Below, in pieces: positions 1-12,728 of a stretch of 64,000 nucleotides of DNA. The notes under the pieces are model-generated. The model did not search any database and was not told the DNA's origin. It worked only from the letters and a program-made list of their open reading frames with translations. This stretch comes from Serpula lacrymans var. lacrymans S7.9 (taxonomy: Eukaryota > Basidiomycota > Agaricomycetes > Boletales > Serpulaceae). The stretch spans positions 124,001 to 188,000 of the forward strand of contig NW_006763297.1 of the NCBI RefSeq assembly GCF_000218685.1, read 5' to 3'. The first letter of the stretch is position 1. Every line of letters begins with the position of its first letter. A program made the translations under genes and the position numbers.

Positions 1-411
1 GCCATAGGACGTCATCTGTCACTGCGACTTTAATTTACAGCCCCGTTTCACGTCCCTTTCCGTCCATTCCAGTTTCCAGGAACTTCAGCGGATGTGAGAA
101 GTCTTCTGGGGAATGGCATAAGGAGACTTGGATATCCAAGGCTAGTTCAGGGGCTTCCAAGCTTTCGCCTATACAATGCCAAGTAAGTCTCCCCCATTCC
201 TTGATTAGTGGATCGAACGTCAACGGTCGCTTCCCATTTTCCATTTTAGTTTTCGTTCCCATCCTCGCGAGATTTTGGCGCATCCGAAACGATACCCTTC
301 CGTCTTCGTCTACACGCCCTTCCATCTTCGCTGAAGGCCCTCCTCAAATACAATTCCCCTGTTCGAGTCTCCCTCACTCGACGAATTATTATCAAATTCC
401 CCGAAAGCAGA
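1..411. other. Left edge, no supported gene
   Basis: Reading frames of about 100 codons exist on both strands, but none shows a recognisable motif, a good start or a splice chain. It may hold the promoter and 5' UTR of the small gene that starts at 412. Confidence 0.4.
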
Positions 412-752
412 ATGTCGGAAGAGTATGTACTCGGCGACGGACAACTCGACCTCCGTTCTTCCCTTTCTGTCTTGAATGCGTGCGGTGCGGAGCGTGTCAC
501 GCTAGATTGGGATGGCAAATTGTGTTGTACCAAGCCTGATGGTATTACCAACAGCGGGTTCGTTACTAACGAATTAACAGTCCAGGTTTGTCCAATTTCA
601 CCCATTGAGTTTCTCCATTAGTCAGGCTGTGGACCGTTACTGATTATTACCATGTTTTCCAGGATTTCATCACCGTATCTCTGGCCCCATTCAAGTCTTC
701 TTCACTGGAGCTCCAACGCAAGATTCCGATCAACCTTGTCGTCAAACCTTGA
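412..752 (+). CDS. Small hypothetical protein, two exons
   Basis: Exons 412-585 and 663-752 join in frame (58 + 29 codons, 87 aa). The 77-nt intron has a CAG/GTTTGT donor and a TTCCAG acceptor. The product is small and mixed in character; its second half (DFITVSLAPFKSSSLE) looks like alternating strand and helix. There is no signal peptide, membrane segment or metal motif, and I do not recognise the family. The start is the first in-frame ATG. The splice join and the neat stop make it a plausible gene, but without homology it remains a prediction. Confidence 0.5.
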
Positions 753-2068
753 GGGCTCACATGAAATTTCAACACCCCGACTCCCAGTCACAGTTCAACA
801 GACAAGGCAGATCAGTACTCGATCAGTTTGCACACTGATGTCATTAGGCAAATATAAATGTAGCTGCGTCCCCTTCATCAACATGTATTAATTAGTTGGG
901 GTGGTAGCTTCAGGACATTTTCTACTCTTTCATCTAACTTATCACAATGTGGGGGTGGGGGCTAGCCAAATTCTCCTCACGATCACCAGTTTATGATTAC
1001 ATATCACGCTGAGGTGGACGAACGCCACGGACGTCTAGGTACGATCGGAGATATCATATATCATGTTGAAGGTTTAGGGGACAGTATTATGTACCTTCTT
1101 TCATTTGCGATAGCGAGGTAGTTTTGACACGTGGACCTGCTTTGTACTTGTACGATTTTATTTCTGTGCCACACTCATTGTCAAAATGATCATATTCGGA
1201 ACAGACATATGATGGTAGTGTGCAACTTAGCTTCTGGGATCAGTTGTAGCTCGAAAAAAGGTTCAGGGTGAGTCATACGTGAACAAGCTATATGTCTATA
1301 TGTGATCCAAGACGAACCACAAGCATGGCGATCGCCACAGCATGACCATGGCTTGAGTGCCTGCTCCTCAAAATGGTAGAGTGTATCACGACTTATCATT
1401 TAGTACTAAAATTTGCGAAGATGTGATTTCTAAACATTCAACAGATATTTTAGCTTTCCCATACAAGACTGTTTCTTCAGCAACGGCAAACTGACTGCTA
1501 GTATTACCAAATACCATCTAGTGATATTCAAATATTGATCGTGCCCCGTTTCTCCTGAGTCGAGTCGAGGCTCGGCACTGCACCCCACTAACCCGACGAT
1601 TCAAAGCTGCCTCCTATGTAAGACTTCCTTTCTAACATTATGACCCGATCGAACATTCAGCAATGGCTTAGCTAGATTGGGAGTCCATTTTCGCCGATCA
1701 GTACAACGTGCGTCTTAATAGCTGTTCTTCGAGAAAAGCCAATTATGGATGTGCATGTATGGTGACCGTAACGAGGGAATGTCAAAAGATAGTCAAGAAT
1801 GCTCCCGACACGCTGGTACAAACGCTAGTATGCACTTATCACAATCTCAATGTTGAGTACTGAGCATCATGGCAGTAATTGGTTACCTAGTCTCACGATT
1901 CAGTCATGAGTGCAATAGTCTACATTAGATCGTTATTGATTTGAATTAGACCGAAGGACACGGTAGCTTACATGAACAATGCGGAGTACACTTATAGGGT
2001 GCATCCTCCATTGCAGTAGCACAAATGCTCATTCCAGCTTTATACCCCAAACCCCTTATTCATCATCC
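753..2068. other. Intergenic, nothing recognised
   Basis: About 1.3 kb between the small gene and the convergent F-box gene. Only short frames (under 70 codons) with no protein-like composition were seen. No tRNA-like fold or repeat was noticed. Confidence 0.5.
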
Positions 2069-3651
2069 TCACAACCCACCGCACAAACACGAGGCTGCAT
2101 CCAGCTGCTCCGTGCACCAATAGAAGTTCCCCACTTGTTCCTTAAACCACACCGCGTCTTCTGGCAATAGCCGAGGACCCCATCCAACGACTGCCAGAGT
2201 CTTGATCGCGTGTACAGGCTTTGGGACCCTATGCAGGGTCTGCTGGAGTTGGTCTGCATCGTAGTCATCTGCAGCCTTTCGTCTCGCAGCTACCATGTTT
2301 TTAAGTGCTTCGACAGAGAAACCAGTGCAACCGTCGATGGAGAGATACTGGAGCATCGGGCACATAAATCTACCGTCTTGGTCCTCGGTTCCAATAATGG
2401 ACATTTCGTGTAAAAAGGCGTCGTCGACAAAGGAAGAGGACCCGAGGGTAAGGTGGAAGCCGTACCAAAAGAAGAAATCCTCGTAGGCGTCTTTCGCCGC
2501 TGTGACGTTTCGAAGCTCGAGGGAGAGTGAGTCGGGGAGTAGCTCTGGAAAAGTTAACATAGCTTTGGTTATGTGTACTGTTCCAAGGTCTGCGAGCACG
2601 CAGTGGTGAAGTCCGGACAGAACGGAGTTGCTGATGTTGTGCAGATGCATAGTCTTCAAGTCTTCGAATTCAAATAAAGGGGGTTCAAGGTCCTCGTCCC
2701 AGTCGCAAACCATCTCCACATTGTTGAGGGTAAGGGATTCGAGAAATGTAACGTTTTGAAGTGCATCGAGCGCACGAACGATTGACAAGTTGTCACGACT
2801 ATACTTTTCGAATCCAATAGTTGAGATGGCAATTTCAAGAGCAGAATGGAACCAAACAGAGTTTTCCATGCACGCGATACGGAAATTACGCCCATCGATA
2901 TCTAGGTAACAGAGAACAGGGCACATAAATTTTGGGTGCACACATGGGTCGTAATTCGTCCCCGCTTCGTCATCCTCGCGGCATTTCAAGGAAAGACATC
3001 TGAGTTGACTTGCTAGGCCGTATAGATCGTACCCGATTTTGGGAAGCGAGGAGCTCTTGATAACGGAGATATCAAGCTGGTTGCAGCGGTAAAGGCGTGG
3101 AAGCAAAAGCTCAAGTATGGCCTTGACTCGGGTTTTCTCGGACGGGTCTTCACCCTTGAATGTGTTTTTCCTTTTTGTTATTTTGAGATCAAACAGACGA
3201 CCACGGGACCACGCAAGGAGAGATGAGACCACAGAAAGAGGCGTTGGAGGAGAATCGACCACCGCGACAAATTTGATCCAGAATTCCGAGGTTGATGACA
3301 GTATGTCCCGCCAGCGGGTACATACGTGAGTGAGAATGTACATGTAAGAAGAAGGAGTCTGATAATCCCCTTGCTCGAAACAAGTCAGGTAATAATCGTC
3401 GTGGAGCATTTTGAAAATCCCGAGGAGTAATTCAGTAGGTAGTGAATGGGTTGAAGCCTTAGATAGGGCTGCGGGGTATGGGATATTTAACCGTCCCAGA
3501 GACCTTGGGTAACTCGTTGCATTTGCAAATTCATGATTCTTGCCGCGTTCAGCAATATCTAGTGGTAAGTTTGTAAGGCTACTCAAAGGCTACAGTGACG
3601 TTGATAAGATCGTGTATAAGATACGGAAAAGTTACGTACGAGCTTGTTCAT
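2069..3651 (-). CDS. F-box-like domain protein
   Basis: Predicted 510 aa. The N-terminal part holds an F-box-like segment (STHSLPTELLLGIFKMLHDD, then HVCTRWRDILSSTSEFWIKF), the usual arrangement in the very large Agaricomycete F-box families; such proteins are substrate adaptors of SCF ubiquitin ligases. The rest resembles irregular leucine-rich repeats (for example LRCLSLKCRED, LESLTLNNVEM, LKTMHLHNISN). The long frame begins at a TTG, not an ATG. A 12-nt first exon at 3640-3651 (M-N-K-L) plus a 50-nt intron (3590-3639, GTACGT..CTGTAG) supplies an in-frame ATG, so I place the start at 3651. A TATA-like box lies about 105 bp upstream. The substrate is unknown. Confidence 0.8.
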
Positions 3652-4897
3652 ACTATTGGAGGAATAAACTGGGTGAGCTATCTCCAAGAAATGGACGTGA
3701 AATCAGTTAAAGTTGGGATGAAATTGAGGTACACCAGACGCTGACGAGAGAGAGGTTTTTATAGCATGGCTAGTGGCCATGCCACCAATCGTGGTGGCAG
3801 ACATAGACGAAAAGGCCCCTTCATCGACAAAGCTCCTTTTCCCACACCTTACGATACATTAATCTTTCTATTCATGTTGTTTGTCGTCCCGTAACGGTGT
3901 TTCTCAGTCCAGATATCCAAAGAACACCGCATCATGAACGCAGATGGTCCCGAGAAGACCTGGTGTTCCTGTGCCGTTAGAAGTGAGACCTTCGACGCAG
4001 CAGTTCTCTGGCTCGGGCATGCTGAGATAAAGATGCATGGCTTCTAATAGCTCTCTGGGCTCGGACCGGGCTTCTTAACACGATAAAGACTCGTGCATGG
4101 GAAACATTCTGAGATTGTGAGCGATATCGTGTGTAATGTTCTCCTGAAGCCTTTGGACGCCAGTGGGTATGTTTTATGGGGCCTGGGGCATGTTTGTGTC
4201 TCGATATGCATATGTTTCGAGTGGTTGCTGTGACGTGTCAAGAAATAAGCTTTGTTTTTAATTGCCGTGGTGGTATGGAGACGTGGCTGGATTGGGGCAG
4301 CCACAGCGTGATACTAGGTTCGGACTCGCACGAGAGTCCTCATGGTACTGAGACCTAAACATACAACACAGGAACTGGGCTTTTGGGGCTACAGATCCCA
4401 TTCGTATCCGTGATGCATCCATCATATGGCACATTTGCAGGTTCCTCTCCAGCAAGACAGGCACTTTTAGGTGTGCTCGGCCAGCTTTCTTGAGCTCGCC
4501 CTCGTGTCGCAATAGAGGGGCAAGCGTATCTTCCGCGTGGGTGCATTGTTTGATGCCAGTATCATTGCATGTGGTCTCTCTTCTTGTCCCTGTCATAATG
4601 CTGATGTTGGCCAATGCGTTCATTTACTCTATCAGTCATTATCGATCCATCTTCATGGCGGACCTCTGTATTGTCCTGATATAGGCACTTGTATATCTGT
4701 CTGCGCGTCTTGCTTGCAGCGTTCACATGCGTTATTTTCGAGGAAGCGGTATCTCGGTTTCAGACAAACTGGGTGAATCATTATAGCGCTCAGCCCATTT
4801 AAAAGCATCCCATCTCACCTCCCATCAGAAGCAGGACGCTTTGCCTCTTCCTCCCACTAAGTTCGTGACGATACTCTAACGCCGCCCTTTGCGTAAG
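3652..4897. other. Divergent intergenic region between F-box and chitinase genes
   Basis: About 1.25 kb separating two divergently transcribed genes; it should hold both promoters. A TATAAAAA on the minus strand (3756-3763) suits the F-box gene, and an ATTTAAAAG around 4797-4804 could serve the chitinase. The frames of 60-120 codons here show no family features. Confidence 0.5.
3756..3763 (-). promoter_or_regulatory. TATA box of the F-box gene
   Basis: TATAAAAA read on the minus strand, about 105 bp upstream of the proposed ATG at 3651. The spacing fits a fungal TATA promoter with a short leader. Confidence 0.45.
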
Positions 4898-7302
4898 ATG
4901 TTCCCTCTTTCAGCGTTCATTGCGTCAAGCATATACCTCGCTCAGGTCCATGCTTTCACCAGCTCTAACTATGATAACGTGCGTAGCTATCTTCCCTTAT
5001 CGCGATCTTCCTCAGCTCACACATTCACTTTAGGTCGCAGTGTATGATAAAGTTACCTCCGCACTGGTACGAGTTACTCATTATAAGTATCCAGGTACTG
5101 GGGCCAGAATTCTTACGGCGCTGCCAATCCTACCGGGACGGCCGGGTTCCAACAACCGATTTCGTACTACTGCCAAGTGAGTAGTTTAGCTCAATCACTC
5201 TATCTTCTCTTCTGATCCTTCCGACAGGATGACGCAATCGATGCCATACCCGTTGCATTCGTGAACACTTTCTTCGGTACTGGTGGGCTACCCTCTATGA
5301 ACCTCGCCAACGTATGTTTTTCTCGATGCTCTCGCTTCATGTATGCGTGCTAACTCATCTCGTCAGACATGTAACCCCACGGACAACGCCACTTTCCCTG
5401 GCACCGGACTTGCAAACTGTTCTGCTTTGGCATCCGACATCGAATACTGCCAGGCTCAGGGGAAGATCGTCACTATTTCCCTTGGTGGTGCAGGTGGCAG
5501 TGTCGGTTTCACGGATGATACTGAGGCACAGACCTTTGCTCAAACTAGTGAGATTTTTTCAGCCGCTTCAATGTATCATAACTGATGATCCGAAGTTTGG
5601 GACCTTTACTTGGGTGGAACCAGCACCACCAGGCCTTTCGGAGCTGCGGTCCTTGATGGGTAAACTGATTTGTGAAATTCGACTGAACCTCCATCTCACT
5701 TTTGTTCCATTCAGTGTTGACCTGGACATCGAAAACGGCGGATCTACAGGTTACGCTGCCTTCGTCACCGAGATACGTAGCTTGTCTAGCGGCGCCAGCA
5801 AGCCGTAAGTGTACAATTATCAATATTCTCAATCTCAGTTGCTGACGTTGTTTTCAAGATACTACATCACAGGTGAACATCATTAGTCGGCAATACTCTA
5901 AGGACGTCACCGACATTTATTTACTTTTGTCTGTTCACAGCTGCACCCCAATGCCCATTCCCGGACCAGAACCTTGGTTCTGTGATCGATCAAGTTGGTT
6001 TCGATGCTATCTACGTCCAGTTCTGTGAGTACAAGGTCTAGATGCCCGATCTATCATGTTATTAAGTATTGCTATAGACAACAACGTGTGCGGACTCCAG
6101 AACTACAATGTCGTCGCAGTAAGTTTTGACTTTGGCTCATTGTGACCGGTGTCTGACAAACATTTTAGGACTGGGACTTTGGAACATGGTAAGGGTATCC
6201 ATTTTTCTAGTACGCGGCTGCATACGAAATTTGTTTCTTGTTTACAGGGACATGTGGGCCAGCCAAGTTAGCCCCAACCCCGATGTATGTCTGCTTTCAT
6301 TTCTATAAAGAGTGGAATCTTGATATCAAATTATGGAAACCAGGTCAAAATCTACGTCGGTGCACCCGCTTCCAGTACAGCTGCAGGAACAGGTTACCAA
6401 TCCATCTCCAATCTCAGCACGATCGCCACAACTATGCGTAAAAGCTTCCCATCGTTTGGTGGAGTGATGCTGTGGGATGCATCTCAAGCATACGGTCAGT
6501 CTCCATCCTCTGTCGAGCAGTTGATCCTTCTTATTTATCAACGAATGAATATTACGCCAGATAACGATCGTTACGATCTTGGGATCAAGAACGCCCTTGT
6601 TGCTGCTGGAGCCACCGGATTCACTTATCCTGCTTGCACTGCCCCTGCTTATGTCTCGGGCAGTGATTACACTGGAGGCTCACAAGTTTCGTACAATGGC
6701 TATATGTGGCAGGTGAGAAATCGTACATTAAAAACATTTGATCTCGGCGTTTACTGGGTGCTGCTCAAATAGGCTGACTACTGGACCAATGCTACCCCTA
6801 GTAACTCGAGCAGCGGCGATTGGAGTGCCAGTAAGAAGAACATCTGCATATGCTCAGTTTTTGTTGATATTAATGTGTTTTCCCCTCTATGTAGTTAGTG
6901 TGTGTACTGGAACGTCCACTGCGACACCAACGTCCACCAGCAGTGCTGCATCTACGAGCGCTACTTCGAGCACGGCCTGCAGTGGCATAGCCGCTTGGTC
7001 ATCTTCAGCTGTTTACACTGCAGGAGATGAAGTATCTTACAAGTAAGTTTCATATATTTTTGAGAAGTTCAGGAACTCTCCTAACTTAAACCTGTGTTAC
7101 AGCGGAAACATCTACACGGCTAACTACTGGACGGAGAGCAACATTCCATCTGGTAAGCAGGAATTCCATTTGATGCTCCAGATGATCAAGATGTTGATAC
7201 TGATCTAAAAAAAAAATAGGTACTTCTGGAAGCTGGACTGAAGTTAGCTCTTGCACGACTACCACCGCGGCTCGAATGATGTCGCGATTCTTCAGGTTCT
7301 AA
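4898..7302 (+). CDS. Secreted GH18 chitinase with two chitin-binding modules
   Basis: Eighteen exons can be chained in frame: 4898-4978, 5034-5041, 5095-5176, 5228-5311, 5367-5547, 5596-5659, 5715-5804, 5859-5872, 5941-6024, 6078-6118, 6169-6188, 6248-6284, 6344-6494, 6561-6712, 6773-6830, 6895-7042, 7103-7152, 7220-7302 (1428 nt, 475 aa). A signal peptide (MFPLSAFIASSIYLAQVHA) is followed by a class III-type GH18 barrel. The catalytic motif DGVDLDIE is intact, with the general-acid Glu present. Two aromatic-rich modules follow, about residues 340-390 and 425-465 (YNGYMWQADYW and YNGNIYTANYW), separated by a Ser/Thr-rich linker; they resemble ChtBD3 (CBM5/12) chitin-binding domains. The enzyme hydrolyses chitin beta-1,4 links outside the cell or in the wall, for remodelling, autolysis or feeding. 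Exon 2 has only 8 nt and exon 8 only 14 nt. Confidence 0.92.
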
Positions 7303-7421
7303 GTCTGCACGTGCTGAAAAGGAGAAATAGGAGAATACGACGTTTACGTTTTCGCGAGATTCTTTTTGCGCTCATTTGCAGTGCCCCCGGATCTCCGTTG
7401 TATGACTCGTGACAAATGACT

Positions 7422-7466
7422 GAATGAGAAGTGATGGAATGAGAAGTGATGGAATGAGAAGTGATG
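7422..7466 (+). repeat. Three tandem 15-bp units
   Basis: GAATGAGAAGTGATG occurs three times head to tail in the region 3' of the chitinase stop. It is probably a simple replication-slippage minisatellite, possibly inside the 3' UTR. Confidence 0.85.
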
Positions 7467-7816
7467 AAAGGAGCAATGAGGGATTCTATATGGTTATGAA
7501 TCCGCGATGATTTGGGTTACGCCTTTTTGTTTTTTTATTAAATTTTGGGATCAATAAATTCATTAATACTCTCATAAAGGCTTGGATCAATGAGGCCTGT
7601 GCAAATCTTTGTATTGATTGCAGACTGCGGGACCCTGTACTTACGTTCACTCCCACGGAGCGAAGTTCACGATAAGCGCCTTTCAATCGGCCACCGCCTC
7701 AAAAACCGGTGTTTCCGACCACCAGTGGGAGAATACATGCAACATGCTCAAATTCGCAGTCACGTCTACTGATCACTAGACAAAGAATTAACGCCCATGC
7801 TTTGATCGTATCTATG

Positions 7817-7824
7817 TATATAAA
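7817..7824 (+). promoter_or_regulatory. TATA box of the carboxypeptidase gene
   Basis: TATATAAA, 81 bp upstream of the ATG at 7905, in a T/C-rich context typical of fungal core promoters. Confidence 0.5.
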
Positions 7825-7904
7825 CTCTCTTTTTCTCATGTGCTGCAATTTTGTCAGAATCCCCACTTACAACTTGTTGAAAGTTAGGTCACGCCTGGGC
7901 CACC

Positions 7905-10007
7905 ATGCGATTCAAGGCATTCACAGAATTCTTGATACCAGCTGCCTACTTTTGTGTGGCGCTAGCTGGTCAAGTACCTAGGGCGAATGGCGTGCCAGGT
8001 GGTGTTTTGGCGAAGAGACTATCTTCTAGAGACCTCGCCGCAGCTGTGACCACTAACTCATCATCTCCCACTGTAGGAAAACTGCGTATTACCTCTGAGA
8101 ACTCTAGCATTTGTGGTACGTCCATCCATTTCGATAAAAGTTTATACGTTAACCCCTGCTCACTCTTGGTCATCGTACTGGCAGAAACAACGCCTGGAGT
8201 ATATCAAGCAGCCGGGTATGGGGACATTGCAACAAACAAAAGTATGTGGTAAGTCACGCGTCTCAATGCCATCGTTGTATTGCATGGGCTTTGCTGATAT
8301 GATAGAAATCGCGTTTGATATTTTAGGTTTTGGTTCTTCGAGGCTAGGAGCAATCCAAGCACTGCTCCCTTGGTTTTATGGTTCAATGGAGGCGTGAGTG
8401 CCCTCATTCTGATTTCGAAGCCTCGTCGTATATTAGGATATTTATTATTCTCTTTAGCCTGGCTCCTCCAGCATGCTGGGTCTTTTCCAGGAGAATGGTC
8501 CCTGCCGTATCACGAATGACAGTTCCAGTGTGACGCTCAATCCCTATTCTTGGAACAACAATGCCAATGTGATGTACATTGACCAACCCATCGGCGTGGG
8601 ATTCTCGTACGGAGTCACTACCGTCGGAACGTCTGAAGAAGCTGCCGCAGACGTGTGGACGTTCTTGCAAATATGGCTGCAGGACTCGAGATTTACGACT
8701 TACCAAGGCCGTGATTTGGTTGTTTCGACTGAGTCTTATGGTGGCCACTATGGGCCTACTTTTGCATCGTAAGTACAGTAGGTTGCATAGGTATGAAAAC
8801 GGCTAACGAGTTCTCTTATGCTAGGTATTTCCTCTCACAAAACGAAGCCATTGCGAACGGCTCTGTTTCAGGTCTTGACCTCAATCTGAAGGTCCTTACC
8901 ATTGGCGATGGCTTGACTGTGAGTTTATGCTACCAAGGACTTGGATTCGGGCCTCCTATAACCCCCTTTTCTTGCGAACCTCCAGGATCCAATTACTCAA
9001 TATCCACAATATATTGTCTTTGCTGGAAATAATTCTTACCATCCATTGGTGAATAGCTCTGTGATTGAACAAGCAAACACGTCATACACCCAATCCGGTG
9101 GCTGTGAAGATCAGGTATGTGTTTCTCCTGGAAACACACATCCGCTCATGCCTACTCGTGGATTCAGATCATTGCTTGCAACAACAATGGGAGCAATGCG
9201 ATATGCTCTGGCGCACAAAACTTCTGCAATAACTATATACTCGAACCTTTAGCTGGGAACTATGACGTGCGCAATAACTTTTTTCTTTGATTGTCATCCA
9301 TGTCGGATTTCTAACTTATCGTCATAATTTATAGGTTTACTACATCTTGGCAGAAAACCCTGACCCATACCCTCCGGATCTCACTTCCTATCTTGCAGGC
9401 ATCCAAAGTACTATCGGCGCTGCAGTTACATGGGCAGAAACCAATGATACGGTCTATGCCAATTTTTCCAGTACTGGTGATTGGATGAGGACGTCTAAAC
9501 CCGATCTTGAATCTGTCATTGACAGTGGGATAAGGGTGTTGATATACGACGGAGATGCTGATTATATATTGAACCATGATGGAGTTGAGGCAATGGTGAG
9601 TGCGACGATTGAAACAACTGTTACTGAAGATAACCTGACGCGGTATATTCGCATGCTAGATCAACAGCCTCAACACAACATCATCTGCTTTGTACGCCCA
9701 GCAACAGTTCAGCCCATTCGTCGTCAACGGGACTGAAGCAGGTCTTATCAAGAACGCCGACAATTTCACTTTCGTTCTGATTTACGGCGCAGGACACGAA
9801 GTTCCTGCATACAAGTATGGCAATCTCTCGTATGGCCAGGCAGCTTCACAGATGTTCGAGCTGGCCATTTCCGGCGTTGTAAATGGAACTGATCCTGGGA
9901 ATGGGACTATCACCAAGTCTTCGTCAGCGGTGAGGTTCGGATCTTCTATCTTGCTGTCGAGTCTTTCGTTCTTCTTGGCTGTTTTTTCTGCATTCACTCT
10001 ACTCTGA
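7905..10007 (+). CDS. Serine carboxypeptidase (peptidase family S10), secreted
   Basis: Nine exons join in frame: 7905-8115, 8185-8248, 8327-8393, 8458-8768, 8825-8918, 8986-9114, 9168-9266, 9335-9595, 9660-10007 (527 aa). A hydrophobic N-terminal signal ([14 protein letters not shown]) directs secretion. S10 landmarks are present in order: LWFNGGPGSSS (oxyanion region), [10 protein letters not shown] (nucleophile Ser), [13 protein letters not shown] (Asp) and [10 protein letters not shown] (His). Many N-glycosylation sequons are visible. The C-terminus ends in a Ser-rich stretch and a hydrophobic tail ([20 protein letters not shown]), which suggests GPI anchoring or membrane retention. The enzyme removes C-terminal residues from peptides, in nutrition or vacuolar/cell-surface processing. 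The start ATG sits in a CACC context. Confidence 0.92.
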
Positions 10008-10929
10008 ATACCTATGTAACACCGAGTAAAATATCTAACTGGTCTTTCTTTGCCTTAAATACACAATGCTTTGGAAGGACGATGAAGTATAGTCTACGCA
10101 TTTTGTTTTCCACCTATCATGAACGACAACATCTAGCTTTCGGAACAATAGCCAGTCCTCTGCCGCCTTTATGACAGAGTCGCTGCAGCTTATACATGGT
10201 GTCGTGGACGTCTACTCGATTGTCGGTGGGACAGGCGCCGAAACGCTGCAAAAAAAAAGAGCTCTCCCTGCATACGTATCACTTATGTCGAACCACCTAC
10301 ATGCCAAATCATGACAAAAAGGACTTCAAGCTCGTCGTGTCAACGCAAGTGCTTCCAATGTTTTCGATCCAGGGGATCCACGACCATGAATGAAGGGGCG
10401 TCCATTTGTCGCCTCGGTCCAGCTTACTTTCCGATACTTGCAAGGTCGAAGTGACCAAGAACACCTCACATTGTACCATCCTTTAGGCCTTGGGGTGACA
10501 CATCACATTAGTGTGGCTAACATCACCATGGGGTATGTCGGCCTTTCCAGAGCCGTCTAATACTGAATAACATGTTAACGAGAGCACGTGCGAAGATACA
10601 AAGCTTGCCTTTATGAAGACGTCCTGATATTCTGGCAGCTATGCCTTTAATATTGTTCAAGTTTCCTAGTAAGAAAAGATCCTGATGAAAGATGACTGCC
10701 TGCTGTGCACAAATTCTTCGAAATGGTGAAACGGTCGATTTGTCTTTCGAGCTTTTGAGACATTCCTTAACACCTGTAGAAGTGTAAAACGCGTAAAACG
10801 CGAGCCCAAATGGCTCACGGGCCTCTAAATCTCATTCAAATTAACCTTGAACTGCAAGCGAAGTTTCAGTATACAGATAAAAGGGTGTTAAACAGCGCTC
10901 AATTTATGAAAAAGTCCACTTATGTAATA
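10008..10929. other. Convergent intergenic region, nothing recognised
   Basis: About 0.9 kb between the 3' ends of the carboxypeptidase and the desaturase. Only short frames without family features were seen. Confidence 0.5.
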
Positions 10930-12728
10930 CTACTGTCCTTTTTTCTCCATAGCACCTCTAATCTCGCTCTCTGTTACCATACTCATGATCCGGGCCTGAT
11001 CCGCGACACCTTTGAGGACATCGAGTACCTGCTTATTTCCACCCACAAACCCAAACTCGGCGTAAGTAAGCCCTTGCTCCTTGGCGAATTCTTTCACAAA
11101 GACGCTAGCTTGGAGAAGATTATGTCGTGGTAGACGCGGAAAGAGATGATGAGTAACTTGAAGATGTAAGCCACCGTGAAGGAAGGCGAGTGCTGGGGGA
11201 CAGATGACGTCCGTAGTTGTCCTCAGCTGACGGTGTGGGAACGACTCCATAGGTCCAAGGTCCTCGGTTGACATTGAGAAATGGGAAAGGACGATCTGCA
11301 GTATACAGGTCAGAACCACACAACATGACGAGATTGAAAATGATATTTATACCTGAACGTGCAAAGGAGTCGTCACGACGTGACTGACCAGCAGATAAGT
11401 CAACGCTTTAGACCAGCTTCCGCAGCCTATCAACACCGCTCCAAACCAGGTCCAGAAAAATAATAAGCCTATAATTTCAAGCCACCATGACCAACGTCCG
11501 CCCTTGGCTCGCTTGTGATCGAAAGCTTTCCGAAATAGAAATCCGTAGGCTAACGCATATAGGTTAAACCGACCGAACCCCAAAAGGACATAGAAAAGCT
11601 TGTGTTGTAAAGAAACTATGAAAGCAGTAAAGCGATTGAAAGTCATGATACGTTTGTGATAAGATGACCATAACGAATTGAAAAATGCAGTCGATATAGC
11701 CAGGAAGGGTAAATGTTCGATGTCAGGATCGCTAGTAAACGAGGATGAATAACGTTAAGGGAGGTAAATGATAAAAAGTGGACCAACTGTGAAGGATGGT
11801 TTGTTACCACTATAGCCTAAGTTAGCGACGCAAACTAAGGTGACAAGGAAAGACGTACAGTGATGTACATTGTGATTCTTGTCGAAATTATGAGAAAAAG
11901 TACAGTTGTATTAAAATAATAAAAATTGGGACTTACATCAACCCACCAACCGACACTCAAGCCACCAATAAAATCTGCAAGTATGATAGCGATCAGACGA
12001 TCTACCGTCCAGTTATGCGTGACGCCCATGTGTCCCAAATCATGTACAGTAAAGACAAGCTGATGCCATAGTAAACCAAGACAGACGGCGCTTGTTATGA
12101 GCCAGTTATGGGTATAAGCGACAGCCGATACAATGGCCAAGAGGGTATAGCGAGCAATTTCAGGGCCATAGCCCGTGGCATAGCGAGTTTGATATAGACC
12201 AGCATCGATGATACGTTTGTGAAGTCGTTTATAAGCTGCAGAGTGCTGTGATTGTACTTTGAGAGATAACTCAGTTGGAGGAAGAATTAGATCAGACATA
12301 GTTGGTCCGCGAGTTTGTGCCAGCGTGCTGTCGCCTGTGCCGACGAGAAGAACCTCAGAAGGGACGGTGCTGTGCGCGGTGTTTGCTTCGCGGAACCATT
12401 CTAGTTTACCATCTCTACCAGCTTTCCTGGTCCAACCGATCATTGTGGGTGGAACGAATGGTTCCCAGCCGTGCTCTGTCGTCTCCACCGTTCCCACTAC
12501 ATAGTACTTGAGTAGCCGCTGTAACGCGATATCCGAGTGGTACGCGTCTATTTCATCCGTTGCATCGCGTCCTACAAAGTGAAGAATTGCGAGAGAACCA
12601 CCGGGGTGAGCGTCCAGCCATGCTTGGGGGATGGAGAGAAGTAGCTTGTTGTAAATGACCAGCGTTTTGCCAGCCACAATCTGAGCTGCGACCTGCTCTC
12701 GGGTCCATAGTGGTTTGGTGGAACCCAT
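10930..12728 (-). CDS. Cytochrome b5-fused fatty-acid/sphingolipid desaturase (delta-8 type)
   Basis: Five exons on the minus strand: 11937-12728, 11859-11877, 11788-11809, 11353-11731, 10930-11295 (1578 nt, 525 aa). The N-terminal cytochrome b5 domain has the heme motif HPGG (in AWLDAHPGGSLAILHF). The desaturase domain carries the three histidine boxes: HDLGH, HNVHH (assembled from two short exons) and QVTHH. Several long hydrophobic stretches are the expected membrane spans. The family inserts a double bond at delta-8 of sphingoid bases in glucosylceramides, or a front-end bond in fatty acids, at the ER. Exons of 19 and 22 nt are unusually small, but they restore the second histidine box exactly. 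A longer frame upstream begins at GTG; the first ATG (12726-12728) directly precedes the conserved b5 start. Confidence 0.9.
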
